Below, piece after piece: positions 25,909 to 37,860 of a stretch of 64,000 nucleotides of DNA. How positions within the stretch are numbered: position 1 is the stretch's first letter; every line of letters starts with the position of its first letter. The translations under genes and the position numbers were made by a program. A model generated the notes under the pieces. It was given only the letters and a program-made list of their open reading frames with translations, searched no databases and was not told where the DNA came from. Source of the stretch: Ehretia macrophylla (taxonomy: Eukaryota > Streptophyta > Magnoliopsida > Boraginales > Ehretiaceae); assembly GCA_037974665.1 (NCBI GenBank), contig CM075773.1, forward strand, positions 30,535,853 to 30,599,852. The letters run 5' to 3'.

Positions 25909-28620
25909 GTGACGTGGGATTCGATAATAGAAATGTGATAGATTAGGTTGTTATCTATTTCGCGGCTCACGACGTACGATCCAGGTCGGAAAAATAGAGC
26001 AAAAGAAGAAAAGTGTCCTGAAACTGATGAAAACGTTCAATTTTGGATTCCAAAAATAGGCGCAGCCGAGCATGCTTGGTGGCCTCGTCGTAGAGCTATC
26101 GGAGAGCTTTCCAACGGTTTGCAGTGCGCCGCATAACTCCTTACGGATCAAAAGTTATGGGCACTGGAGCGACGGATCCCTGGTCACAAGCCCCACGCCC
26201 TCTATTTGCGGGCCCAGCCACTACGTGAAGTGAAGTTGTCTTGCCCAAGGTGCTCTGGGATTCGGTAATAGGAATGTGATGGATTTGGTTGTCGTCCTTT
26301 TCATAGCTCACGACGTACGATCCGGGACGAAAAAATAGCGCCAAAGAAGAAAAGTGCCCCTAAATCGATGAAAACGTTCAATTTTGGGCTCTGAAAATAG
26401 GCACAGCTCAGCAGACTTGCTGCCGCTGTCGTAGAGCTCTTGGAGAGCTTTCCAACGGTATGCTGTGTGCCGCGTAATTGCTTACGGATCAAAAGTTATG
26501 GGCATCAGAGCGACGGATACCTGGTCACAAGCCCTACACCCTCGGTTTGCCGGCCCAGCCTCTGCGTGAAGTGATGTTGTCTTGCCTAAGGTGCCATAAG
26601 ATTCGGTAACATAAATGTGAAGGATTAGGTTGTCGTCCTTTTTGCTGCTCATAAAGTACGATACGGGATAGAAAAAAAGCGCAAAAGAAGAAAAGTATCC
26701 CGAAATTGATGAAAACGTTCAATTTCTGGCTCCACAAAAAGACGCAGCCTAGTAGGCTTGCCACCCCTGTCGTATAGCTCTCGAAGAGCTTTCCAACGGT
26801 ATGCTGTGCACCGCATAACTCTTTACAGGTCAAAAGTTATGGGCATTGGAGCGATGGATACCTGGTCATAAGTCCCATACCCTCTGTTTGCGGGCCTAGC
26901 CTCTATGTGAAGTGAAGTTGTCGTGCCCATGGTACCGTGTGATTCGATAATAGAAATGTGATGGATTAGGTTGTCGTCTTTTACGCGGCTCACGACATAC
27001 GATCAGGGACGAAAAAATTGTGCAAAAGAAGAAAAGTGTCTTGAAACTCATGAAAACGAATGATTTTGGGCTTCGAAAAATGGCACAGCCATGCAGGCTT
27101 GGTGGCCCTGTCGTAGAGCTCTCCGAGAGCTTTGCAACGGTTTGCTGTGCACTGCGTAACTTCTTACGGATCAAAATTTTAATGGCACTGGAGCGACGGA
27201 TACCTGGTCACAAGCCCCCACGCCTTCGGCATGCGGGCCTAGCCTCTACGTGAAGTGAAGTTGTCTTGCCCAAGGTGCCATGGGATTCGATAATAGAAAT
27301 GTGATAGATTAGGTTGTTATCCATTTCGCGGCTCATGACGTACGATCCGGGACGGAAAAACAACTCAAAAGAAGAAAAGTGTCCCAAAACTGATGAAAAC
27401 GTTCGATTTTAGGTTCTGAAAATAGGCGCAGCCGAGCATGCTTGGTGGCCCCGTCTTAGAGGTGTTGGAGAGCTTTCCAACGGAATGTTGTGAGCCACAT
27501 AACTCCTTACGGATCAAAAGTTATGGGCACAAGAGCGACGGATACCAGGTCACAAACCCCACGCCCTTTATTTGCTAGCCCAGCCTCTACGTGAGGTGAA
27601 TTTGTCTTACCCAAGGTGCCGTGGGATTCGGTAATAGAAATGTGATGGATTAGGTTGTCGTCATTTTTGCTGCTCACGACGTACGATCTGGGACGAAAAA
27701 ACAGAGCAAAAGAAAAAAAGTGTCCCAAAACTGATGAAAACGTTCGATTTTGGGCTCTAAAAATAGGCGCAGCCTAGCAGGCTTGCTGTCCACATCGTAG
27801 AGCTCTCGGAGAGCTTTCCAATGGTGTGTTGTGCACCGTGTAACTCCTTACGGATCAAAACTTATGGGCACCGGAGCGACGAATACCTGGTCACAAGCCC
27901 CATACCCTCTATTTGCGGGCCCAGCCTGAACGTGAAGTGAAGTTGTCTTGCCCAAAGTACCATAGGATTCAGTAATAGGAATTTGATGGATTAGGTTGTC
28001 GTCCTTTTCGTAACTCACGACGAACGATCCGAGACAGAAAAACAGTAAAAAAGAAGAAAAGTGTCCCAAAATTGATGAAAACGTTTGATATTCGGTCCGA
28101 AAATAGGCGCAGTCGAGCAGGCTTGCTGCCCCTGTAGTAGAGATCTCGGAGAGCTTTCCAACGGTATGTTGTGCGCCGCATAACTCCTTACGGGTCAAAA
28201 GTTATGGACACTGGGGCGATGGATACCTGGTCACAAGCCCCATGCTCTCTGTTTGTGGGCCTAGCCTCTACGTGAAGTGAAGTTGTCGTGCCCAAGGTGC
28301 CGTGTGATTTGATAATAGAAATGTGATGGATCAGATTGTTGTCCTTTTCGTGGCTCCAAACGTACGATCCGGGACGGAAAGACAGTGCAAAAGAAGAAAA
28401 GTGTCCCGAAATTGATGAAAACGTTTGATTTTGGGCTCCGAAAACTAGCACAACCATGTAGGCTTGGTGGCCCCATCGTAGAGCTCTCGGAGAGCATTCC
28501 AACGGTATGCTGTGCGCCGCGTAACTCCTTGCGGTTCAAAAGTTATGGGCACCGGAGCCACGGATACCTGGTCACAAGCCCCACGCAATCTGTTTGCGGT
28601 CCCAGCCTCTACGTGAAGTG
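25909..28620. repeat. partial higher-order unit at the end of the ordered block
   Basis: The unit starts with the diagnostic variant at 25909 and keeps the order CCATGCAGG (~27.09 kb), AAATTTTAATGGCA (~27.17 kb), GGTCCG deletion (~28.09 kb), GGATCAGATTG (~28.33 kb). The last three landmarks follow their previous copies by 3.74-3.75 kb, that is 11 rather than 13 monomers, so two monomers are missing. No further ordered unit follows; the end at about 28.6 kb is approximate. Confidence 0.65.
27691..27772. other. helically phased A/T tracts in each monomer (representative copy)
   Basis: Seven short A or T tracts follow each other with centres roughly 8-12 bp apart, mostly 10-11: GAAAAAAC, CAAAAG, AAAAAG, CAAAAC, GAAAAC, GATTTTG and TAAAAAT. 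This is the classical arrangement for intrinsically curved DNA. The tracts are kept in most monomers although the bases between them vary. Curvature itself is an inference. Confidence 0.75.
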
Positions 28621-31600
28621 AAGTTGTCTTGCTCGAGGTGCCGTGGGATTCGATAATAGAAATGTGATGGATTAAGTTGTCGATCTTTTCGCAGCTCAAG
28701 ACGTACGATACGGGACGAAAAAATAGCGCAAAAGAAGAAAAGTGTCCCAAAACTGATGAAAACGTTCAATTTGTGGGTTCAAAAACAGGCGCAGCAATGC
28801 AGGCTTGGTGCCTCCGTCATAGAGCTCCAGAGAGATTTCCAACAGTATAATGTGCGCCACCTAACTCCTTACGAATCAAAAGTTATGGGCACCAGAGCGA
28901 CGGATACGTGGTCACAAGCCCCACGCCCTCTGTTTGCGGGCCAAGCCTCTACGTGAAGTAAAATTGTCTTGCCCACGGTGCCGTGGAATTCAGTAATAGA
29001 AATGTTATGGATTAGGTTGTTGTCCTTTTCGCGGCTCACAACGCACGACCGAGATGGAAAAATAGCGTAAAAGAAGAAAAGTGTCCCGAAACTGATGAAA
29101 ATATTTGATTTTGGGCTCCAAAAATAGGGTCAGCCTAGCAGGCTTTCTGCCCCTATCGTAGAGCTCTCTGAGAGCTTTCCAACCATACGATGTGCGCCAC
29201 GTAACTCCATACGGATCAAAAGTTATAGGTACCGGAGCGACGGATAGCTGGTCATAAGCCTTACGCCCTCGGTTTGCGGGCCTAGCCTCTACGTGAAGTG
29301 AGGTTGTCTTGCCCAAGGTGCCGTGGAATTCGGTAATAGAAATGTGATGGATTAGGTTGTCGTCCTTTTCGCGGGTCACGACGCACGATCCGGGATAGAA
29401 AAACAGCGTAAATGAAGAAAAGTGTCCCAAAACTTATGAAAATGTTCGATTTTCAGCTCCAAAAATAGGCACAGCCGAGCAGGCTTGGTGCCCCCGTCGT
29501 AGAGCTCTTAGAAAGCTTTCCAACGGTATGTTGTGCGATGCGTAACTCCTTACAGATCAAATGTTATGGGTACCGTAGCGATGGATACCTGGTTACAAGC
29601 CCCACGCCCTCTGTTTGCGGGCCCAGCCTCTACGTGATGTGAAGTTGTCTTGCCCAAGGTGCCATGTGATTCGGTAATTAAAATGTGATGGATTAGGTTG
29701 TCGTCCTTTTCGAAACTCACGACGTACGATCCTGGACGTAAAAACATTGCAAAAGAAGAAAAGTTTCCCGAAATTGATGAAAATGTTCAATTTTGGGCTC
29801 CCAAAACAAGCGCAGCCGAGCAGGCTTGGTGGCCCCGTTGTAGAGCTCTCGGAGAGCTTTCCAATTGTTATGTTGTGCGCCACGTAACTCCTTACAGATC
29901 AAAAGTTATGGGCTCCTAAGCGACGGATACCTGGTCACAAGGCCCACGCCCTCTGTTTGTGGGCCCAGCCTCTACGTAAAGTGAAGTTGTCTTGCCCAAG
30001 GTGCCGTGGGATTCGGTAGTAGAATTGTGATGGATTAGGGTGTCGTCCTTTTTGCGGATCACGATGTATGATTCGGGATAGAAAAAATAGTGCAAAAGAA
30101 GAAAAGTGTTCCAAAACTGATGAAAACATTCAATTTTGGGCTCTGAAAATTGGCGCAGCCGAGAAGGCTTGCTGCCCGCATCATAGAGCTCTTGAAGAGC
30201 TTTCCATCGGTATGCTTTGCGTCGCGTAACTCCCTACTGATGAAAAGTTATGGGCACCGGAGCGACGGATACCTGGTCACAAACCCCACGCCGCCTGTTT
30301 GCGGGCCCAGCCTCGACGTGAAGTGAAGTTGTCTTACCCAAGGTGCCATAGGATTCGGTAATAGGAATGTGATGGATTAGGTTGTCATCCTTTTCGCGGC
30401 TCGCGACGTACGATCCAGGACGGAAAAACAGCGCGAAAGAATAAAAGTGTCCCCGAAACTGATGAAAACGTTCGATTTTAGGCTCCGAAAATAGGTGAAG
30501 CCAAGCAGGCTTGCTGTCCCCATCGTAGAGCTCTCGGAGAGCTCTCCAACGGTATGCTGTGCGCCACGTAACTCCTTATGGACCAAAAGTTATGGGCACC
30601 GGAGCGACGGATACCTGGTCACAAGCCCCACGCCCTTTGTGTGTGGGCCCAGCCTCTACGTGAAGCGAAGTTGTCTTCCCCAAGGTGCCATGGGATTAGG
30701 TAATAGAAATGTGATGGATTAGGTTGTCATCCTTTTCGAGGCTCACGACGTAAGATTCGGGTCGGAAAAACAACGCAAAAGAAGAAAAGTGTACTAAACT
30801 GATGAAAATACTTGATTTAGGGCTCCAAAAATAGGAGCAACCGAGCAAGCTTACTGCCCCCGTGTAGAGCTCTCAGAGAGCTTTCCAATGGTATGTTGTG
30901 CGCCGCGTAACTCCTTACGGATCAAAAGTTATGGGCACCAGAGTGACGGATACTTTGTCATAAGCCCCACGCCCTCTATTTTCGAGCCCAGCCTCTACGT
31001 GAAGTGAAGTTGTCTTGCCCAAGGTGCCGTGGGATTCGGTAATAGAAATGTGATGGATTAGGTTGTCGTCCTTTTTGCTGCTCACAATGTACGATCCAGG
31101 ACGGAAAAATAGTGCAAAAGAAGAAAAGTGTAACAAAACTTATGAAAACGTTCGATTTTGGGCTCCGAAAATAGGCGCAGTCGAGCATGTTTTCCACCCC
31201 GTCGTAGAGCTCTCGGAGAGCTTTCCAACGGTATACTGTGCACTGCATAACTCCTTGCAGAGCAAAAGTTATGGGCATCGGAGCGACGGATACCTAGTCA
31301 CAAGCCCCACGCCTTCGGTTTGCGAGCCCAGCCTCTACGTGATGTGTAGTTTCCTTGCCCAAGATGCCATGGGATTCGGTAATAAAAATGTGATAGATTA
31401 GGTTGTCGTCCTTTTCGCGGCTAACGACGTACGATCCGGAATGAAAAAACAACGCAAAAGAAGAAAAGTGTCCCAAAACTTATGAAAACGTTTGATTTTG
31501 GGCTCAAAAAACAAGTACCGCAGAGCAGTCTTGTTGCCCTCATTGTAGAGCTCTCGGAGAGCTTTCCAATGGTATGTTGTGCGCCGCGTATCTCCTTACG

Positions 31601-32881
31601 GATCAAAAGTTATGGATACCAGAGTGACGGAGACCTGGTCCCAAGCCCCACGCCCTATGTTTGCGGGCCAAGCCTCTACGTGAAGTAAAATTGTCTTGCC
31701 CAAGGTGCCGTGGAATTCAGTAATTGAAATGTGATGGATTAGGTTGTCGTCCTTTTCGCAGCTCACGACGTACGATCCGGGATAGAAAAACAGAGTGAAA
31801 GAAGAAAAGTGTCCCAAAACTGATGAAAACGTTCGCTTTTGGGCCCCGAAAATAGCCGAGCACGCTTTCTGGCCCCGTCGTAGAGCTCTCAGAGAGCTTT
31901 CCAACCGTATGTTGTGCGTCGCGTAACTCCTTACGGATCAAAAGTTATGGGCACCGGAGCGACGGATACCTGGTCACAAGCTCCACGCCCTCTGTTTGCG
32001 GGCCAAGCCTCTACGTGAAGTAAAATTGTCTTGCCCAAGGTGCCATGGAATTTAGTAATTGAAATGTGATGGATTAGGTTGTCGTTCTTTTCGCAGCTCA
32101 CAACGTACGATCTGGGACGAAAAAACAGCGTAAAAGAAGAAAAGTATCCCAAAACATATGAAAATGTTCGATTTTTGCTCAGAAAACAAGCGCAGCAGAG
32201 CAGGCTAGGTGTCCCCATCGTAGAGCACTCAGAGTGCTTTCGAACGGTATGTTGTGCGCCGCGTAACTCTTTACGGATCAAAAGTTATGGGCACCAGAGC
32301 GACGGATACCTGGTCACAAGCCCCACGCCCTTTGTTTGCAGGCACAGCCTCTATGTGAAGTGAAGTTGTCTTGCCCAAGGTGCCGTGTGATTCGGCAATA
32401 GAAATGTGATGGATTAGGTTGTTGTCCTTTTTGCGGATGACGACGTACGATCTGGGACGAAAAAATAGTGCAAAAGAAGAAAAGTGTCCCGAAACTAATG
32501 AAAACGTTCGATTTTGGGCTCCAAAAATAGGCGCAACCGAGCAGGCTTCGTTGCCCCCGTCGTAGAGCTCTCGGAGAGCTTTCCAACGGTATGTTGTACG
32601 CCGCGTAACTCCTTACAGATCAAAAGTTACGGGGGCACCGGAGTGACAAATACCTGGTTACAAGCCCCACGCCCTCTGTTTGCGGGCCCAGTCTCTACGT
32701 GAAGTTAAGTTGTCTTGCCCAAGGTGCCGTGGGATTCAGTAATAGAAATGTGATGGATCAGGTTGTTGCACTTTTCGCAGCTCACGACGTATGATCCGAG
32801 ACCGAAAAACAGCGCAAAAGAAGGAAAGTGTCCCAAAACTGATGAAAACGTTCGATTTTGAGCTCTGAACACAAGCGCAGC
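28621..32881. repeat. satellite sub-block without the 13-monomer order
   Basis: Same 341-bp monomer and orientation, but the ordered variants of the 13-monomer unit are absent. Other variants mark it: GTAATTGAAATGTGATGG at ~31724, ~32058 and ~36980, and CCTTG(C/T)AGAGCAAAAGTT near 31255 and 36515. After removing the solo LTR the latter pair lies about 1.70 kb (5 monomers) apart. The monomers at ~31.67 and ~32.00 kb are near neighbours of the same subtype, a local tandem duplication. Confidence 0.7.
32876..32880. repeat. target-site duplication CGCAG, left of solo LTR
   Basis: CGCAG precedes the solo LTR and is repeated at 36436-36440 right after its terminal TGACA. One extra C (32881) sits between the left copy and the TGTGAGG start, a one-base irregularity. 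Confidence 0.7.
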
Positions 32882-35800
32882 TGTGAGGCCCGACCTCATT
32901 TTGCGTGCGATACCTCGTTTCGTGTGCCCTAACCTAGATTTGCAAGCCTTGACCTAGGTTTAAGAGTCGTGTTTCATTTTATGTGCCTTGCATTGAATTA
33001 CGTGCATTCATTTAGGGTTGCGTGCATTTACTTGGGAAATGTGCATTTGTCTCGTAGTTTGTGCCTTACCTCATAGTGCGTGCCCAAAACCTAGGAAAGC
33101 TTGCCCTCACGCTAATCAAAAAAGCATCTTACACGAAGCACTAGGTCATTAATTAATCCTACAAACTCCACTAACTAATATTAAATTGCTAATTCAACCC
33201 ATTAGAAGACAAAATCTCACAAAAAGCTTGACATTCTTTATTCTTTGCATATCCCAAACACACAATTAAATATTGCTCAACCAAGACAAAAATTCAGATG
33301 CTTGCAATGCCTTGGCCGACCACTTTTTTGTGCATTTGTGCTTGCTTGCTTAATTCAAATTCTATTCCTAAGCATTCTATGACATATTATGACACAAAGC
33401 ATAACAAAATTGGCTCAAAACTCTACCCAAGACTCCACCATTCTCGACCCATCCTCTTGCCATGCTAGGTGATTCAAAATTATGCTCCTTGAAGACACAA
33501 ATCTGAATTTTGCAAGGCCCTAGGCCGACACAAGCATCAAACATTTCAAAGCTTTTCATTTTTCTTTCATTTCCTCTCTTTTTCTCATTCTTTCTCTCTC
33601 ATTTCTCCTCTCTCTCTCGGCCCTAGCTGAAACTATAGACTCCATAGCTTAAGTTCTTCATCCAATGGTTCATCAAGACATGCAAGAAACTAGGAGTTCG
33701 ACCAAGCAAAGCTAGAATGCAAAAGACACACATGCAAGCTCTTTGAACCTTCATTTCGGCTTAGGTGAGTTGTTAGCTTCCATTTCATTTTCTTTTTGTT
33801 GTAACCATGTGCACATGCTAAGAACATGGTTACTAAGCTAGGAAATTAGAGAAAATCAAGTGGTCTCTCGGCTAAGCAAGGAAAAGGGGTTGACATTGTG
33901 CTTCATCAAGAGTTTGTGCATCTTCTTTGTTGTCTTGCTAAGGTGAGGGCTAAAACTTCTTGAAAAGCTTTCAAAAACCACATGCATGCCTTTAAATGTC
34001 TATATTTACTTCTGTACTTGTGATATATGTGTGTTCATGAGCTTTTATAAACATGCATGGTAAGATATTTGGCTAGAATGTGATGTTAGATGAAATCGCG
34101 TATGAGACAGTCTTCTGTCTTGTTGGTGCGAGGTGTTTTTTACCAGGTAAATAATGTTTAAAATACGTGATAATTGGTAGGTAACTATTTTTGCCAGTTC
34201 TGAGAAATTTTTGTAGAAATAGGCCAAAGCTACTTTTGACTCTAAGGTCCTCAAAACGGAAAAATATCAAAATGTGTCCAAATCTGGAAAGTCTGGAAAA
34301 ATGAAGCAGGTTTTGACAGATTCACTGACCTTGTAGAATGAACTAGTTTTGACTTAGTAAATGGCATCCAAAATGCATGAAATTTGGTGTGATTCTATAG
34401 TTTTCAGTTCTGGACATTTTTGTCAGAAATGTACTAAGGCCAAATCTGACCCTAAGACACTAAAAAATGACACGTATTAAAATGTGTGCAAATCTGGACA
34501 GTTTTGTGTAGTTTCACGGTTTTGGCTATAACTCTTGAACCCAAACTCCAAATGATGCAAGGTTTTTTTTTGAATTTAGTTCACTCCTTAAGATTTAATT
34601 TGACATCTTGTTCACAGGAATTGGAGATTGTTTTCTTGTCTCAATGATTGTGAAAAAATAGTCCATTGCGGTGAGGGTTTCACCTATTGATATGCTTAGA
34701 AAAAATATCTCTTGTTGTATTAAATGCTTGGGATTGTGTCATTTGGATGTTGTGTGGACTGTTTTGAATGCTTGAGGGTGTTTGAATTAATCAATACATG
34801 GCTCGAGCTTAATTACGAGATGACTTAGGGCTTAATCGCATGGGTGAGCAAGAAATGAAACCCTAATGACTAGGAAAAACTCGCTAAGTGTTAATCCTCG
34901 GGATATCGTGTTTAATTATGTGATTAGTAGGCTGCCCGTAGTTGTCCTCATAGCCCTAAACATGATTTCGATGATTACATGTTGACAAGTAGGCCTTTCT
35001 TGCACCCGGTCCCGCGTAGATGTCATTGCATGTTGAATAATCTTATTATTTGATTACGTGAACTTCGAAATGAGTTATATGACTTGATTTACATGCGTTA
35101 CATGGCTACCCGTTTAATATTCATATAACTCCATGTGCTTATAAGTGAAATTACTTGTCATATCGTGCCTTGCGTGTTTACTTGTCAATGTGCAATCTTA
35201 TGACTCTCGGAGGCAACCTACTTTGTTGACCTCCTAATGTGATATATTAAATGTCAAAAATGTGCATTGCATACAAGGTTGCAACCTTTCATTCTGGTGT
35301 GGTAGCGTTCACACACACTGGGTGGCATCGGGCTTGCCGGTGCAACCGTGACTACCATTTTCCAATTCCCTCTCTCACTTGGGGACTAGATTTCCTCGGA
35401 GAGTTGGGTCATAGGATTTCGGGGTACATCCAGAGTACACCCATTTGGCGTGATAAGGGGATGATTTGAAGTCGGCCGCAACAAATGATACTGGAGATGA
35501 ACTGATAGCAAAACCTCACCGTATCCTTTTCACTATGTGTATAAGTACTAAAGGACCTCGGGGAGGAAAGACGGGTAATTGAGATCTTTTACTGTTATAT
35601 TACATTATGTATTTACTTGTGATACATGTCATGCTTGAAAAAGGGTTTTCATAAGTTGAACCGAAAAATAAGTTTCAAAACTTATTTCTCATTCCCCCTC
35701 GTTGAGTTCATAAGGACTCACCCTCTTTTATCATCTTAGGTGAAGAAGACCAGGAACAGGTACCCGAGGACAACGTGCCTAATGATGATTCCTTGGAATG

Positions 35801-36435
35801 ATTGTTTGCCCTACGTGCCTTGCTTGACTATGGAAATTTTGTGAACGATATGTTGCTTGAAGACTGTTTCATTTCTTATGATGTTTGTTATTGTATTGTA
35901 AATGACCCCCGTTGTAATTTAGGGTCTAATTTTGGCTTGTACTGATCCTAACTAGATAGACACTACTATGGTCATTTTTGCTATCGCTGTTGGCTAGTAT
36001 CTATCATAGGATTATGAAGTATCCAGTAATGATTAAGTAAAATGAATCTATCCAATCTTAAGCAGGTACTCATTGTTAAGCTAAGATCAACATGTACTTT
36101 TGTAACGAGGATTAACAAAAAAAAGAGACATAGTATCATGCTAGGGTATTAATCAAACGAGACTTTGAGATAACTAGTAGGCGTTTCGCTTGGTTATAAA
36201 CAATAATCTTAGTCGGAAATGAAATTGAGATTGAAAGTTTTGAGGTCTTTAGAAAATTAGGTCAACCAAGGAGCCCAATTACAGCCGTTATGCTGCCGGT
36301 TTTCCGGAGAATTTTTGGAGTTTTAGGCTAAAACATTAAGTGTTAAACTTTCATTAATGATTAAGTACGTGATATGACTTGAATGTTTAGATCACACCCT
36401 AGTCTAACCTTTATAGGTCGGGTTGGGGCGTGACA
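32882..36435 (+). mobile_element. solo LTR of a Tekay/Del-like Ty3/gypsy family
   Basis: A 3554-bp LTR starting TGTGAGGCCCGACC and ending GGTTGGGGCGTGACA inserted in the satellite. It aligns along its length with the LTRs of the minus-strand element at 51135 and with the nested copy at 55882. No internal region, primer site or second LTR is present, and the satellite resumes directly, so it is a solo LTR, normally left by recombination between two LTRs. It holds no gene. Inside are a GC-rich 210-bp block with an open frame (35260-35469) and two diverged tandem copies of a ~210-bp segment near 34.14-34.51 kb. Confidence 0.92.
35260..35469 (+). other. conserved 210-bp GC-rich block with short open frame in LTR (copy 1)
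   Basis: A 69-codon frame beginning MCIAYKVATFHSG and ending RDKGMI stands in the middle of the solo LTR. The same frame, same length and stop position, is open in the LTRs at 52108-52317 (minus strand) and 58280-58489. No known domain is recognised. It may be a small peptide frame or a conserved noncoding block that happens to be open. I found no coding precedent for this LTR family. Confidence 0.5.
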
Positions 36436-37860
36436 CGCAGTCGAGTAGGTTTGCTGCCCCCGTCGTAGAGTTCTCAGAGAGCTTTCCAACGGTATACTGT
36501 GCGCTGCATAACTCCTTGTAGAGCAAAAGTTATGGGTACCGGAGCGACGGATACCTAGTCACAAGCCCTGCGCCTTCTGTTTGCGGGCGCAGCCTCTATG
36601 TGAAGTGTAGTTGCCTTGCCCAATGTGTCGTGGGATTCGGTAATAGAAATGTGCTGGATTAGGTTGTCGTCCTTTTCACGGCTCACGGCGTACGATCCGG
36701 GACGAAAAAACAGCACAAAAGAAAAAAAGTATCCCAAAACTTATGAAAACGTTCGATTTTGGGCTTTGAAAACTGGTGCAATCAAGCAGGTTTGTTGCCC
36801 CCATCGTAGTGCTCTCAGAGAGCTTTCCAACGGCATGTTGTGCGCCGCGTAACTCCTTACAGGTGCAAAGTTATGGGCACCGGAACGACGGATACTTGGT
36901 CACAAGCTCCACGCCCTCTGTTTGCGGGCCAAGACTCTAAGTAAAGTAAAATTTTCTTTCCCAAGGTGCCGTGGAATTTAGTAATTGAAATGTGATGGAT
37001 TAGGTTGTCGTCCTTTTCGTGGCTCACGACGTACAATCCGAGACGGAAAAACAGCGCAAAAGAAGAAAAATGTCCCGAAACTAATGAAAATGTTTAATTT
37101 TGGGTTCCGAAAATAGGCGCAGTCGATCAGACTACCTAACACCATCGTAGAGCTCTCGGAGAGCTTTCCAACGGTATGCTGTGCACCACGTAACTCCTTA
37201 CGGATCCAAAATTATGGACACCGGAGCGACGAATACCTAGTCAAAAGACCCATGCCCTCTATTTGCGGGCCCAGCCTCTACGTAAAGTGAAGTTGTCTTG
37301 CCCAAGGTGTCGTGGGATTCTGTAATAGGAATGTGATGGATTAAGCTGTCGTCCTTTTCGCGGCTCACGACGTACGATCCAGGACGGAAAAATAGCGCAA
37401 AAAAAGAAAAGTATCCAGAAACTGATGAAAATGTTCAATTTTGGGCTCCGAAAATAGGCGTAGCTGAGCAGGCTTGCTGCCCCCGTTGTAGAGCTCTCGG
37501 AGAGTTTTCCAACGGTATTCTGCGCGCCGCGTAACTCCTTATGGATCAAAAGTTATGGGCACCGAAGCGACGGATACCTGGTCACAATCCCCATGCCCTA
37601 GGTTTGCGAGCCCAGCCTCTACGTGAAACGAAGTTGTCTTGCCCAAGGTGCTGTAGGATTCGATAACAGAAATGAGATGGATTAGATTGTCGTTCTTTTC
37701 ACGGCTCACGACGTATGATTCGGGACGGAAAAACAGCGCAAAAGAAGAAAAGTATCCCGAAATTGATGAAAACGTTTGATTTTGGTCTACGAAAATAGGT
37801 GCAACTAAGCAGGCTTGGTGCCCCCATCGTAGAGCTCTCAGTGGGCTTTCCAACGGTATG
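36436..37860. repeat. 341-bp satellite, segment between two insertions
   Basis: About 4.2 monomers in the same orientation as the main block, resuming at CGCAGTCGAG exactly where the solo LTR interrupted a monomer and stopping at CAACGGTATG where the Athila-like element inserted. No gene is present. Confidence 0.95.
37856..37860. repeat. target-site duplication GTATG, left of Athila-like element
   Basis: GTATG precedes the left LTR and is repeated exactly at 48809-48813 after the right LTR. This five-base duplication is the usual product of Ty3/gypsy integration. Confidence 0.95.

Larger units (their letters stand above)
1..32881. repeat. 341-bp satellite array, main block
   Basis: About 96 head-to-tail copies of a ~341-bp monomer. 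Successive copies of the core AAAAGTTATGGGCACCGGAG begin at 268, 609, 951, 1291, 1632, 1972 and 2314, giving spacings of 340-342 bp. All monomers face the same way. Conserved blocks in order are GGGCACCGGAGCGACGG, GTGAAGTTGTCTTGCC, GGATTAGGTTGTCGTCC, ACGTACGATCCGGGA, a run of A tracts, the dyad AGCTCTCGGAGAGCT, then TAACTCCTTACGGATC. Monomers differ by roughly 10-20% by eye. The length is about twice a 170-bp nucleosomal repeat, common for plant satellites. The many short open frames inside it are not genes. The species and any published satellite name are unknown to me. Confidence 0.97.

Noticed and set aside
1-32881. Dozens of 60-167-codon open frames in the satellite, the longest at 9960-10463 on the minus strand
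   Set aside because: They are the same repeated sequence read in shifting frames, with no conserved start, no domain and no selection for one frame. They are shadows of the satellite.
1-32881. Regularly spaced repeats could suggest a CRISPR array
   Set aside because: The whole 341-bp unit is repeated, with no short repeats separated by unique spacers, and the context is a plant genome.
34045-34270. Minus-strand frames in the solo LTR (69 and 65 codons) and a related plus-strand frame at 53304-53579
   Set aside because: Lengths and reading differ among the LTR copies and the frames overlap the diverged tandem segment; no sign of coding.
32882-36435. Possible short nonautonomous element rather than a solo LTR
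   Set aside because: It matches the LTR of the full element from end to end, with no primer site or second terminal repeat inside.
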